Positions 1 to 5,422 of a DNA stretch of 5,747 nucleotides are shown here, one piece after another. Each line of letters opens with the position of its first letter. Positions within the stretch are counted from its first letter, which is position 1. A model generated the notes under the pieces. The model did not search any database, was not told the DNA's origin, and was given only the letters and a program-made list of their open reading frames with translations. The DNA comes from Planctomycetota bacterium (GTDB lineage Bacteria; Planctomycetota; SZUA-567): contig JAJBTL010000442.1 in the NCBI GenBank assembly GCA_020860865.1, positions 1 to 5,747 on the forward strand, given 5' to 3'. Made by a program: the position numbers and the translations under genes.

Positions 1-55
1 CCCACCGTCTCGTGAAGAATTTCCAGACGTTCCTCTAACGGTTTTTTGGTAAGGA
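1..55. repeat. Exact 55-bp copy of an internal ligase segment at the window edge
   Basis: Bases 1-55 are identical to 609-663, which encode ligase residues ~129-147. Identity ends at 56/664 and, on the other side, is cut by the window start. The copy lies 4 nt beyond the ligase stop codon on the minus strand. It could be a truncated second ligase copy continuing leftward, or an assembly-graph overlap if the window starts at a contig end. Confidence 0.9.
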
Positions 56-58
56 ATT

Positions 59-1048
59 CTACAATCCCGCCATATCCGCCGCCGTCAGTTCACGAACTTC
101 GTCAGGCACGGTCTCTGTAATATCGGCGGCTGGCCGGTCCACCAGCATTTTGTAGTTCGGTTGGCGAAGATGCCAATCCGCCGTCCAGCACATGAAGCCG
201 ACCCGGACAACCAGCGCCGGGCGGAGCCATATGGCGTCCCGGACTTCCCGTGGTGGCGGCAGGGCGAAGGGATGGTTCTCCCGGCGCGGCTGCGAACGAA
301 TGCGGGCGAAGTCGTCGCGGCGCAGGCCGAGGGTGACGCGGCCCTTGTACACGAGCCCGTCATCGCCGTATTGGCCGAGGATAAGGCTGGCGACGGCCGC
401 CCGTTCGCCAATCATGTAGCCGCAGACGATAAAGTCGTCTTCCAGCCAGTTCTTAATTTTCAGCCAATCACTACTCCGGATACCCATGCGGTAGGGGCTG
501 TCCAGGCGTTTGGCTATTATGCCCTCGAGGCCGAGTTTCTTTATTCGTCTGAAAAAATCCTTGCCGTTACGTGGAATAATGCGGGACAGGGCGAGGTGTT
601 CGCTTTCGCCCACCGTCTCGTGAAGAATTTCCAGACGTTCCTCTAACGGTTTTTTGGTAAGGAGTTTATTACCCCTATAAAGAATGTCGACCGCCACGAA
701 CGTGGCCGGATGATCGCGGGAGAGGCGGTTGATGGTCAGGGGATTCTTGACAACCGATCGTTGTTTAATATGTTCGAAGTCCTCTTTGGCGCCGACGCCG
801 ATGATTATTTCGCCGTCAAGGATGCAGCGGGTGTCGACATGTTCGTGGATGTCGGACAGTTCCGGGAACTGCGACAGGACGTGCCGGCCGCGCCGGTTTA
901 TGAGGACGGTGGCGGATTCGTCCAGGTAGGCGAGGCAGCGCTCACCGTCCATTTTGAGTTCGAAGATGTGGTCGTCGGAATCGAACGGCTCGTCGGTTTC
1001 GGCGACAAGCATGGGTTTGGCCGACTGGCTGGCGAAAATGTCTGTCAT
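59..1048 (-). CDS. Stand-alone ATP-dependent DNA ligase, LigD-type ligase domain (NHEJ)
   Basis: This 329-residue protein seals DNA breaks by the three-step ATP-dependent nucleotidyl-transfer reaction. The nucleotidyltransferase motifs are visible in order: motif I K-M-D-G-E-R with the presumed AMP-accepting lysine K32, motif Ia N-R-R-G at 51-54, the D-G-E segment at 78-80, motif III F-V-A-V-D-I-L at 117-123, motif IV E-G-I-I-A-K at 175-180 and motif V W-L-K-I-K at 195-199. Residues ~201-329 would be the OB-fold domain and end in a W-x-L-R-x-P-x-Y/F-type segment seen in LigD ligase domains. The length fits an adenylation plus OB unit only; no polymerase or phosphoesterase domain is present. 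The ATG overlaps the Ku stop as ATGA, so translational coupling is likely, with a weak AGGA 8 nt upstream. The family call is secure. The role in NHEJ is inferred from the partner gene. The C-terminus lies close to a 55-bp repeat at the window edge, so the end should be treated with some caution. Confidence 0.93.
   Translation of the reverse strand: MTDIFASQSAKPMLVAETDEPFDSDDHIFELKMDGERCLAYLDESATVLINRRGRHVLSQFPELSDIHEHVDTRCILDGEIIIGVGAKEDFEHIKQRSVVKNPLTINRLSRDHPATFVAVDILYRGNKLLTKKPLEERLEILHETVGESEHLALSRIIPRNGKDFFRRIKKLGLEGIIAKRLDSPYRMGIRSSDWLKIKNWLEDDFIVCGYMIGERAAVASLILGQYGDDGLVYKGRVTLGLRRDDFARIRSQPRRENHPFALPPPREVRDAIWLRPALVVRVGFMCWTADWHLRQPNYKMLVDRPAADITETVPDEVRELTAADMAGL
609..663. repeat. 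Internal partner of the 55-bp edge repeat, inside the ligase gene
   Basis: This is the in-gene copy of the segment repeated at 1-55, offset by 608 bases. It encodes the L-L-T-K-K-P-L-E-E-R region C-terminal to ligase motif III and is in frame with the intact gene. The edge copy is in a different phase relative to the ligase frame. Confidence 0.9.
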
Positions 1049-1872
1049 GTTCCGGTCCTGCGCCGCGCCCGGGCCGGCGCTTTCTTCGACGATTTACTGG
1101 ATTTCTGGCCCGATCCTTCCAGCTCTTCCATGCTGGCTTTGAGGGCGTCCATGAGGTTGATGACGCGGTTGCCGCCGGCGGCCTGCGGTTGGGCGATTTC
1201 CTTGCCTTCTATTTTATCCTCAATCATACTGCGGAGACGTTCCTGATATTCATTCTTAAAGGCGGCCGGCTCGAACGGTTTTTCCATGCTGGCGATGATA
1301 CGGTCGGCCATCTTCAACTCGGCCGCGTCGACCTTCGCCTGGGGGATATCACGGGGAATGTCCCTGACTTCGTCGGCGTAGTGGAGGGTCTGCATAATAA
1401 GGCCGCCGTCGGCCGGGGACAGGGCGAGGATGACTTCGTTGGCGCCGATGACGGTGTGGCCGATGGCGATGCGGTTCCGCCCTTCCATGGCCTGACGCAG
1501 GAGCTCGAAGGCTTTTTCACCGCCTTTTTGCGGGGTGACGTAATAGGACCGATCGAAGAAGACGGGCGAGATTTCGTGGAGGTCGGAAAACTGGAGAATC
1601 TGGATACTCTTGTCTTTTTCCGTTTTTACCTTTTCAAAATCTTCGTCGGTGAGAACGACGTATTTTCCCTTGTCGTATTCATAACCTTTGACAATGTCCT
1701 CGGTGGTGAGTTCCTTTCCGGAGACTTCGTCGATTTTCTTATAGCGGACCCGGCCTTTCGTTTCTTTGGATAATTGGTTAAACCGTATTGTATTGTCCTG
1801 CGTGGCCGTGTACAAGTTGACCGGGATATAAACAAGGGCGAATGAAATTGCCCCTTTCTGCGCGACTGCCAT
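1045..1872 (-). CDS. ku: Bacterial Ku protein, NHEJ DNA-end-binding factor
   Basis: This is a 275-residue homodimeric-type bacterial Ku, which forms a ring on double-strand DNA ends and recruits the ligase. Family segments seen: an N-terminal I-S-F-A-L-V-Y-I-P-V-N-L-Y strand region (9-21), K-G-Y-E-Y-D-K-G-K-Y-V-V-L-T-D-E-D (62-78), Y-Y-V-T-P-Q-K-G-G-E-K-A (110-121), M-Q-T-L-H-Y-A-D-E-V-R (160-170) and the helical F-K-N-E-Y-Q-E-R-L-R segment (205-214) followed by K-I-E-G-K-E-I. The tail (257-275) is rich in Lys, Ser and Arg, as in bacterial Ku C-terminal extensions that contact DNA. The reading frame stays open 25 codons further upstream (to 1947), but an AGGAGG 7 nt before the ATG at 1872-1870 and the family N-terminus favour this start. 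It is the first gene of a two-gene operon with the ligase, overlapping it by 4 bases, and lies downstream of the pgk terminator, so it should have its own promoter; none is convincing. Confidence 0.96.
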   Translation of the reverse strand: MAVAQKGAISFALVYIPVNLYTATQDNTIRFNQLSKETKGRVRYKKIDEVSGKELTTEDIVKGYEYDKGKYVVLTDEDFEKVKTEKDKSIQILQFSDLHEISPVFFDRSYYVTPQKGGEKAFELLRQAMEGRNRIAIGHTVIGANEVILALSPADGGLIMQTLHYADEVRDIPRDIPQAKVDAAELKMADRIIASMEKPFEPAAFKNEYQERLRSMIEDKIEGKEIAQPQAAGGNRVINLMDALKASMEELEGSGQKSSKSSKKAPARARRRTGT

Positions 1873-1879
1873 GGTGCAT

Positions 1880-1885
1880 CCTCCT
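1880..1885 (-). promoter_or_regulatory. Shine-Dalgarno AGGAGG that fixes the ku start
   Basis: A perfect AGGAGG on the minus strand lies 7 nt upstream of the ATG at 1872-1870. An ATG only one base past the Shine-Dalgarno (1879-1877) is out of frame. In-frame ATGs further upstream (1899, 1947) lack such a site, so the shorter Ku protein is preferred. Confidence 0.85.
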
Positions 1886-1943
1886 GGCGGCGCCGCCATA
1901 GGCAGCGGCTCCTCACTTGTTAATGTTCGGGGGAGCGGCGTGG

Positions 1944-1957
1944 GCATTCGTGAATGC
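1944..1957. repeat. 14-bp inverted repeat upstream of ku
   Basis: GCATTC-GT-GAATGC is a perfect 6-bp dyad with a 2-nt spacer, placed between the pgk terminator and the ku ribosome binding site. Its position suits a regulator site for the ku-ligase operon. No -35/-10 pair was found nearby, so that role is only a possibility. Confidence 0.3.
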
Positions 1958-1960
1958 TAC

Positions 1961-1995
1961 AAAAGAGGGACTTCCCGGCGGGGGAAATCCCTCTT
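1961..1995 (-). terminator. Rho-independent terminator of pgk
   Basis: On the minus strand, starting 25 nt after the pgk stop codon, AAGAGGGA pairs perfectly with TCCCTCTT. The stem continues inward, after one mismatch, with five more pairs (TTCCC with GGGAA) around a short G/C loop. The 3' arm runs into TTTT. It separates pgk transcription from ku. Flanking hexamers CTACAA (1957-1962) and TTGTAG (2002-2007) could extend the base of the stem across an asymmetric bulge. Confidence 0.8.
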
Positions 1996-2020
1996 ACTGC
2001 ATTGTAGAATATAGGACAAT

Positions 2021-3244
2021 TTAGTTTGCGTCGTCCAAAGCTTCGACGCCGGGAAGCTTTTTCCCTTCGAGGAACTCGAGGGAGGCGCCGCCGCCGGTGG
2101 AGATGTGGGTCATCTTGTCGGCGAGGCCGGACTTGTTGACTGCGCTCACCGAATCGCCGCCGCCGATAATGGACACGCATTTCGCGTTGTCGGCGATGGC
2201 CTGGCAGACCTTAAAGGTGCCTTTGGCAAAGGCCGGTTTTTCAAATACGCCCATCGGGCCGTTCCAGACGATGGTCCTGGCCTTGGCGATTTCTTCGGTG
2301 AAGAGGGCGATGGATTTCGGACCGATGTCCAGGCCCATCATGTCGTCCGGGATCTGGTCGAAGGTGCCGTCGGGTTCGGTGACGTCGAACTTGCGGGCGC
2401 AGACGTGGTCGACCGGGAGAAGAATGCTGACGCCTTTTTCCTTGGCCTTGGAGAACACTTCCCGGGCAACGTCGAGCTTGTCCTCTTCGACGCGGGAAAT
2501 GCCGACCTTGACGCCCTGGGCTTTCAGGAGAGTGTACGCCATGGCGCCGCCGATGATGATGCTGTCGACCTTTTCGAGAAGGTTCGTGATGACGAGGACC
2601 TTGTCCGAGACCTTGGCGCCGCCGAGGATGGCGAGGAACGGCTTTTCCGGATTGGCCAGGGTGTCTCCGAAATATTTGACTTCCTTTTCCATGAGGAAGC
2701 CGGCGACGTTGACCGGGATGTACTTGGTGACGCCGGCGGTGGAGGCATGGGCGCGGTGGGCGGTGCCGAAGGCGTCGTTGACGTAGATGTCGCCGAAGCT
2801 GGCCAGTTCCTTGGTGAAGGCGTCGATTTTCGCCTTGGTGGCGTCGTCCTGCTTGGCGTATTTGTTGAGGAGTTCCTCTTCCGGATGGAAGCGGACGTTT
2901 TCAAGCATCATCGCTTCGCCGGGCTTCAGGCCGTCGACCATCTTTTTCGCTTCCGGGCCGACGCAATCCGGGGCCAGGGGAACGGGAATGCCGAGAAACT
3001 CGGCCAGCTTCACCGCCGCCGGCTTGAGGGAAAATTCGGGCTTGGCTTCGCCGTCCGGGCGGCCGAGGTGGGACATGAGGATGAGTTTGCCGCCGTGGTC
3101 GAGAATGTAGCGGATACTCGGCAGGGCCGCTTCGATACGGGTGGCGTCGGCGACTTTGCCGTCCTTCAGGGGCACATTGAAATCAACGCGCATGAGGACG
3201 CGCTTGCCGTTGACATCGACGTCGCGGATGGTTTTCTTTGCCAT
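2021..3244 (-). CDS. pgk: Phosphoglycerate kinase
   Basis: This cytosolic glycolytic enzyme reversibly transfers phosphate from 1,3-bisphosphoglycerate to ADP, giving 3-phosphoglycerate and ATP. The 407-residue protein is full length (family usually about 390-420). It shows the PGK signature R-V-D-F-N-V-P-L-K at 19-27, S-H-L-G-R-P at 58-63, the substrate-site segment E-N-V-R-F-H at 115-120, N-D-A-F-G-T-A-H-R-A-H at 156-166, K-V-S-D-K at 211-215, the nucleotide-side W-N-G-P-M-G-V-F-E at 327-335, G-G-G-D-S at 361-365 and the C-terminal S-T-G-G-G-A-S-L-E segment from 382. The stretch between about 121 and 150 (charged, K/D-rich) seems a little longer than in short PGKs. The ATG has an AGGAG 6 nt upstream (3251-3255). 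The gene appears monocistronic, with its own terminator downstream and a probable promoter at 3558-3586. A mobile element lies in its leader. Confidence 0.98.
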   Translation of the reverse strand: MAKKTIRDVDVNGKRVLMRVDFNVPLKDGKVADATRIEAALPSIRYILDHGGKLILMSHLGRPDGEAKPEFSLKPAAVKLAEFLGIPVPLAPDCVGPEAKKMVDGLKPGEAMMLENVRFHPEEELLNKYAKQDDATKAKIDAFTKELASFGDIYVNDAFGTAHRAHASTAGVTKYIPVNVAGFLMEKEVKYFGDTLANPEKPFLAILGGAKVSDKVLVITNLLEKVDSIIIGGAMAYTLLKAQGVKVGISRVEEDKLDVAREVFSKAKEKGVSILLPVDHVCARKFDVTEPDGTFDQIPDDMMGLDIGPKSIALFTEEIAKARTIVWNGPMGVFEKPAFAKGTFKVCQAIADNAKCVSIIGGGDSVSAVNKSGLADKMTHISTGGGASLEFLEGKKLPGVEALDDAN

Positions 3245-3281
3245 GATTGTCTCCTGTTATGTGTGGTCCGTAGTGACCAGA

Positions 3282-3293
3282 ATGAAATTTCAT
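3282..3293. repeat. 12-bp perfect palindrome in the pgk leader
   Basis: ATGAAATTTCAT is perfectly symmetric and lies between the foldback element and the pgk ribosome binding site. It could be a protein-binding site or part of leader RNA structure. A second small dyad, TGGTC...GACCA (3264-3279), lies between it and the start codon. Confidence 0.25.
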
Positions 3294-3298
3294 ATATA

Positions 3299-3461
3299 GA
3301 ACCTGTTTCATAACTCCATTTGGCCCGCTTTTCCGTTTTGACGGCCGTTGGCTTCGCCCGTCTTTTTCGACAATATTCAGCCATATTGCCCCGGAAAAGC
3401 CGAACTCGCCCACGACCGCCAAAACGAAAAATCGAACCAAAGCGAGTTATGAAACAGGTTC
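3299..3461. mobile_element. MITE-like foldback element, TA-flanked, in the pgk 5' leader
   Basis: The ends are perfect 18-bp inverted repeats, GAACCTGTTTCATAACTC at 3299-3316 and its exact complement at 3444-3461. Each end is directly bordered by TA (3297-3298 and 3462-3463), the pattern of a TA target duplication. The symmetry goes far beyond the termini: over the next ~35 bases the arms still match at about 26 positions, and the centre is CAATAT-TCAGCC-ATATTG (3371-3388), within a base of the exact midpoint. The whole 163 bp can therefore fold into one long imperfect hairpin. No transposase is encoded, so it would be non-autonomous. TA duplications are typical of IS630/Tc1-mariner-type elements and also of some IS5-group elements; the parent family cannot be named from this sequence. 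Confidence 0.8.
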
Positions 3462-3557
3462 TAATAGGCTGGTGACCGCCGTTGCCGCCCTCCTGGCCGA
3501 CGATGGCGGTATTGAAACAACTCCTTGTCTATCGACCGTTTGGCCGACATGCCCTTA

Positions 3558-3586
3558 ATAATTCGTCCTGGCGGCGAATCTGTCAA
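3558..3586 (-). promoter_or_regulatory. Probable sigma70-type promoter of pgk
   Basis: On the minus strand a consensus -35 TTGACA (3586-3581) is followed after exactly 17 nt by AATTAT (3563-3558), a 4/6 match to the -10 box. Transcription would start near 3551, about 307 nt upstream of the pgk ATG, and would run through the whole foldback element. An alternative is a -10-like TATATA at 3292-3297 beside the element's edge, but it has no matching -35. Confidence 0.45.
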
Positions 3587-3650
3587 GATGCGCACTATAG
3601 ACGGGCGCGCCCGGCGGGGCCGACCGGTCGCGTCCGGGCGGGCGGGGGGC

Positions 3651-3678
3651 TTCCTATTCGCTGACGAATCGGTATACT
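3651..3678 (+). promoter_or_regulatory. Possible promoter of the nitroreductase gene with an overlapping dyad
   Basis: TATACT (3673-3678) is a 5/6 match to the -10 consensus. The best -35 at 16 nt spacing, TTCCTA (3651-3656), is poor. The inverted repeat ATTCG-CTGA-CGAAT (3656-3669) fills the spacer, where a bound regulator would block or activate. The assignment is weak and rests mainly on the -10 and the position. Confidence 0.22.
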
Positions 3679-3775
3679 TGATGAAAGTTGACGTACGCAT
3701 GCCCAGGGGCAATGCGAAAACAAATGCCGCTCCGGGACGGCGTCCAGGACGCCCGGGAGACAGGCGATGCAATGA

Positions 3776-3780
3776 AAGGA
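3776..3780 (+). promoter_or_regulatory. Shine-Dalgarno AAGGA that fixes the nitroreductase start
   Basis: AAGGA ends 8 nt before the ATG at 3789, a normal distance, and only 2 nt before the in-frame ATG at 3783, which is too close. This supports the 187-residue protein over longer versions. Confidence 0.7.
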
Positions 3781-3788
3781 AAATGCAG

Positions 3789-4352
3789 ATGAATCCGGTT
3801 CTTCAGGCACTTATGGAACGCCGCAGTATTCGGAAATACACGGACAAACCGATCCGCCCGGCCGACCGCGACGCCATTCTTCAGGCCGGTCTCTACGCGC
3901 CGAGTTCGAAAAACACTCAGGCCTGGCACCTCACCGTGGTGGAAAAGGCCGACGTTATCCAGGACATCACCCGCGAGGTGAAGGCGGCGATTCTCCGGGC
4001 CGGCGTGGCGAAATACGAAGGGTTGGCAAAAAGCGAAAATTATTCCGTCAACTTCCGCGCCGCGCCGCTGTTTGTCATCGTCTCGGTGAATCCGAACGAA
4101 ACGCCGTGTCCGGCCGAGGACTGCGCCACCCTTCTCGAAAACATGTTCCTGGCGGCCCATTCCCTCGGGATTGGCAGTTGCTGGATAAATCAGCTTGGCT
4201 GCGTCACGGACGAACCGGAGTTCCGGAAGTTCCTGACAACGCTCGGCGTGCCGGCCGCGAACAAGGTCCAGGGTTCGGCCTGTTTCGGCTACGCCGACGG
4301 AGCGGCACCGAAGGCGGCACCGCGCCGCGAAGGGATGATTAACCACGTCTAA
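3789..4352 (+). CDS. Nitroreductase-family FMN oxidoreductase
   Basis: This 187-residue protein belongs to the nitroreductase superfamily: cytosolic FMN-dependent enzymes, usually dimeric, that use NAD(P)H to reduce nitro compounds, quinones, flavins or other acceptors. Visible hallmarks are the N-terminal flavin-phosphate motif R-R-S-I-R-K-Y (11-17), the A-P-S-S-K-N-T-Q-A-W segment (38-46), and the E-N-M-F-L-A-A-H-S-L-G-I-G-S-C-W-I helix and glycine turn (117-133). The length is typical of the short subgroup. The open frame reaches upstream to 3525, but that part is low-complexity R/P/G-rich sequence, whereas family similarity begins at M-N-P-V-L-Q and a Shine-Dalgarno supports that ATG. Cysteines (C107, C112, C131, C138, C165) are fairly frequent, but no ferredoxin-type C-x2-C-x2-C cluster is present. 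The physiological substrate cannot be told. It is transcribed away from pgk and is followed 151 bp later by the methyltransferase gene; no terminator is evident between them. Confidence 0.92.
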   Translation: MNPVLQALMERRSIRKYTDKPIRPADRDAILQAGLYAPSSKNTQAWHLTVVEKADVIQDITREVKAAILRAGVAKYEGLAKSENYSVNFRAAPLFVIVSVNPNETPCPAEDCATLLENMFLAAHSLGIGSCWINQLGCVTDEPEFRKFLTTLGVPAANKVQGSACFGYADGAAPKAAPRREGMINHV

Positions 4353-4462
4353 CCGCTTTTCCAATGGTCTTGGACCGGTCGGGGCGGCGAGCTGGCTCGG
4401 GCCGGCGGCGACGCCTCGCGTCAGGTAGTTAATATTTCCGTGCCTTCATACAGAGAGCGTTC

Positions 4463-4493
4463 GCCCCGGTGGCGCCAAGCGCGTCGCCGGGGC
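4463..4493 (+). repeat. Strong hairpin immediately upstream of the methyltransferase gene
   Basis: GCCCCGGTGGCG (4463-4474) can pair with CGTCGCCGGGGC (4482-4493) over 12 positions, including two G-U wobbles as RNA, around a 7-nt loop. No U-run follows, so it is not a standard intrinsic terminator. It ends 10 nt before the GTG at 4504 and about 40 nt before the AGGAG, so it may structure the methyltransferase leader or act with Rho at the end of the nitroreductase transcript. Confidence 0.45.
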
Positions 4494-4503
4494 GGCGTTC
4501 GGT

Positions 4504-5391
4504 GTGACGTCGAGTATTGTCCACCGGATAACCAGGAGTGCCGTCATCAGCATTCAGGAAAATGTCCAGGAAACGCTCCAACCGGTTCTAAAGTGGGCAG
4601 GGGGGAAACGCCAGCTTTTGGCCGCCATCCTGCCGCTTGTCCCGGACAGGTTCGACTTCTATGCCGAACCGTTCCTCGGCGGCGGCGCCGTCCTGTTCCG
4701 GCTGCGGCCGGACCGGGCCGTCGTCTCGGACGCCAATGCGGAACTGGTCAACCTCTACACCGTTATCCGGAACGACGTCGATGCCCTCATCGGCGCGTTA
4801 CGCTGCCACCGGAACGAAGCCGCCTATTACTATTCGGTCCGGAACATCGACCGGAACCCGGCCGCCTTTGTCGAACTGACGCCGGTGGAACGCGCTTCCC
4901 GCACCCTGTACCTCAATAAGCACTGTTATAACGGGCTGTACCGCGTCAACCGGCGCGGTCAGTTCAACACGCCGTTCGGCCGCTACCGCAATCCGACCAT
5001 CGCCGGGGCGGACGAACTCCGGGCCATCAGCGCCTACCTCCGGAAGGCGGACATCGATATCCGCCGTGGCGACTATGCCGACGTGTGCGCCGCTTTGCCG
5101 GCCGGGACGTTTGTCTACCTGGACCCGCCCTATTACCCGGTATCCGGCACTGCCAACTTCACCGCCTATACCGCGGGCGGCTTCGGCAGGGCCGAACAGG
5201 AGCGGCTTAAACTGGTCTGCGACGATCTCGACCGTCGGAGTGTCCGCTTTCTCCTGTCCAATTCCAGCGACGAATTTATCCTCGACCTGTACCGGAACTA
5301 CCGCGTCGACGTGGTCCAGGCCCGGCGGCCGGTCAATTCGGCGGCCGGCGGCCGGGGGGCGGTGGACGAGGTGCTGGTCAGGAATTATTAG
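4504..5391 (+). CDS. dam: DNA adenine N6-methyltransferase, Dam/D12 class
   Basis: This enzyme transfers a methyl group from S-adenosylmethionine to adenine N6 in DNA; Dam/DpnM relatives commonly recognise GATC. Numbered from GTG 4504: motif X L-K-W-A-G-G-K (29-35), SAM motif I E-P-F-L-G-G-G (55-61), D-A-N-A-E-L-V-N (76-83), the Dam-type segment L-N-K-x-C-Y-N-G-L-Y-R-V-N (137-149) followed by G-Q-F-N-T-P-F-G-R-Y, catalytic motif IV D-P-P-Y (207-210), the F-T-A-Y segment and a C-terminal V-D-E-V-L-V-R-N-Y. The protein is complete at 295 residues or 281 if begun at 4546. GTG 4504 is the only standard in-frame start but lacks a Shine-Dalgarno; a good AGGAG precedes an in-frame ATC (4546) that better fits the short N-terminus of Dam proteins. 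No restriction endonuclease is visible in the window, so it may be an orphan regulatory methylase. GATC specificity is a family inference. The 3' end is duplicated just downstream. Confidence 0.94.
   Translation: MTSSIVHRITRSAVISIQENVQETLQPVLKWAGGKRQLLAAILPLVPDRFDFYAEPFLGGGAVLFRLRPDRAVVSDANAELVNLYTVIRNDVDALIGALRCHRNEAAYYYSVRNIDRNPAAFVELTPVERASRTLYLNKHCYNGLYRVNRRGQFNTPFGRYRNPTIAGADELRAISAYLRKADIDIRRGDYADVCAALPAGTFVYLDPPYYPVSGTANFTAYTAGGFGRAEQERLKLVCDDLDRRSVRFLLSNSSDEFILDLYRNYRVDVVQARRPVNSAAGGRGAVDEVLVRNY
4534..4538 (+). promoter_or_regulatory. AGGAG inside the methyltransferase frame, before a non-standard ATC
   Basis: The best Shine-Dalgarno near this gene ends 7 nt before the in-frame ATC at 4546, with ATT at 4552 as another rare option. 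There is no ATG, GTG or TTG in frame between here and motif X. Either initiation is non-canonical, the base at 4548 is an error or a mutated ATG, or the site is fortuitous and GTG 4504 is used. Confidence 0.45.
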
Positions 5392-5422
5392 CGGTGGACG
5401 AGGTGTTGGTCAGGAATTATTA
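5359..5422 (+). repeat. 32-bp tandem duplication over the methyltransferase 3' end
   Basis: Two adjacent 32-bp units (5359-5390 and 5391-5422) are identical except for C/T at 5374/5406. The first unit encodes the C-terminal residues and the first two bases of the TAG stop; the third base is the first G of the second unit. The second unit is thus untranslated, and its final TA followed by G again spells the stop. Its right edge coincides with the left edge of the next inverted-repeat element. Confidence 0.93.

Larger units (their letters stand above)
3463..3788. other. Divergent intergenic region between pgk and the nitroreductase gene
   Basis: These 326 bases contain no gene I can support. 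Reading frames here are arginine/proline-rich and look like shadows, and the upstream extension of the nitroreductase frame lacks family similarity. The region holds the likely pgk promoter, perfect palindromes CGGGCGCGCCCG (3602-3613) and CGACCGGTCG (3621-3630), a dyad ATTCG-CTGA-CGAAT (3656-3669), a hairpin GCATGCCC/GGGCAATGC (3697-3715, one bulged base) and a perfect GCGTCC-A-GGACGC dyad (3740-3752). This density of symmetry suits a two-way regulatory region. Confidence 0.5.

Noticed and set aside
2001..2006. TACAAT as a ku -10 box on the minus strand
   Set aside because: There is no -35 at a suitable distance, and the start point would lie inside the pgk terminator stem.
2105..3313. 402-codon plus-strand open frame opposite pgk
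   Set aside because: It is the antisense shadow of a clearly conserved pgk in GC-rich DNA; the translation is G/D/V-rich without family features.
3166..3384. Small minus-strand open frame beginning inside the foldback element, as a transposase remnant
   Set aside because: It is short, K/R-rich, resembles no known protein and overlaps the pgk start; the element's symmetry explains the sequence better.
3469..3557. Plus-strand frame beginning V-T-A-V-A-A-L-L-A-D-D-G, reminiscent of a Nudix (MutT) N-terminus
   Set aside because: Only about a dozen residues look familiar, the frame stops soon after and no Nudix box follows; this is probably chance.
3525..3788. 88-codon upstream extension of the nitroreductase frame
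   Set aside because: The extension starts at TTG without support, is R/P/G-rich low-complexity sequence, and the nitroreductase family start with its Shine-Dalgarno lies at 3789.
3654..4364. 236-codon minus-strand open frame opposite the nitroreductase gene
   Set aside because: It is antisense to a convincing nitroreductase and shows no recognisable motifs.
4430..4435. TAATAT as a -10 box for the methyltransferase
   Set aside because: It matches only 4 of 6 consensus positions and the sequence at the -35 distance (GGCGAC) does not fit.
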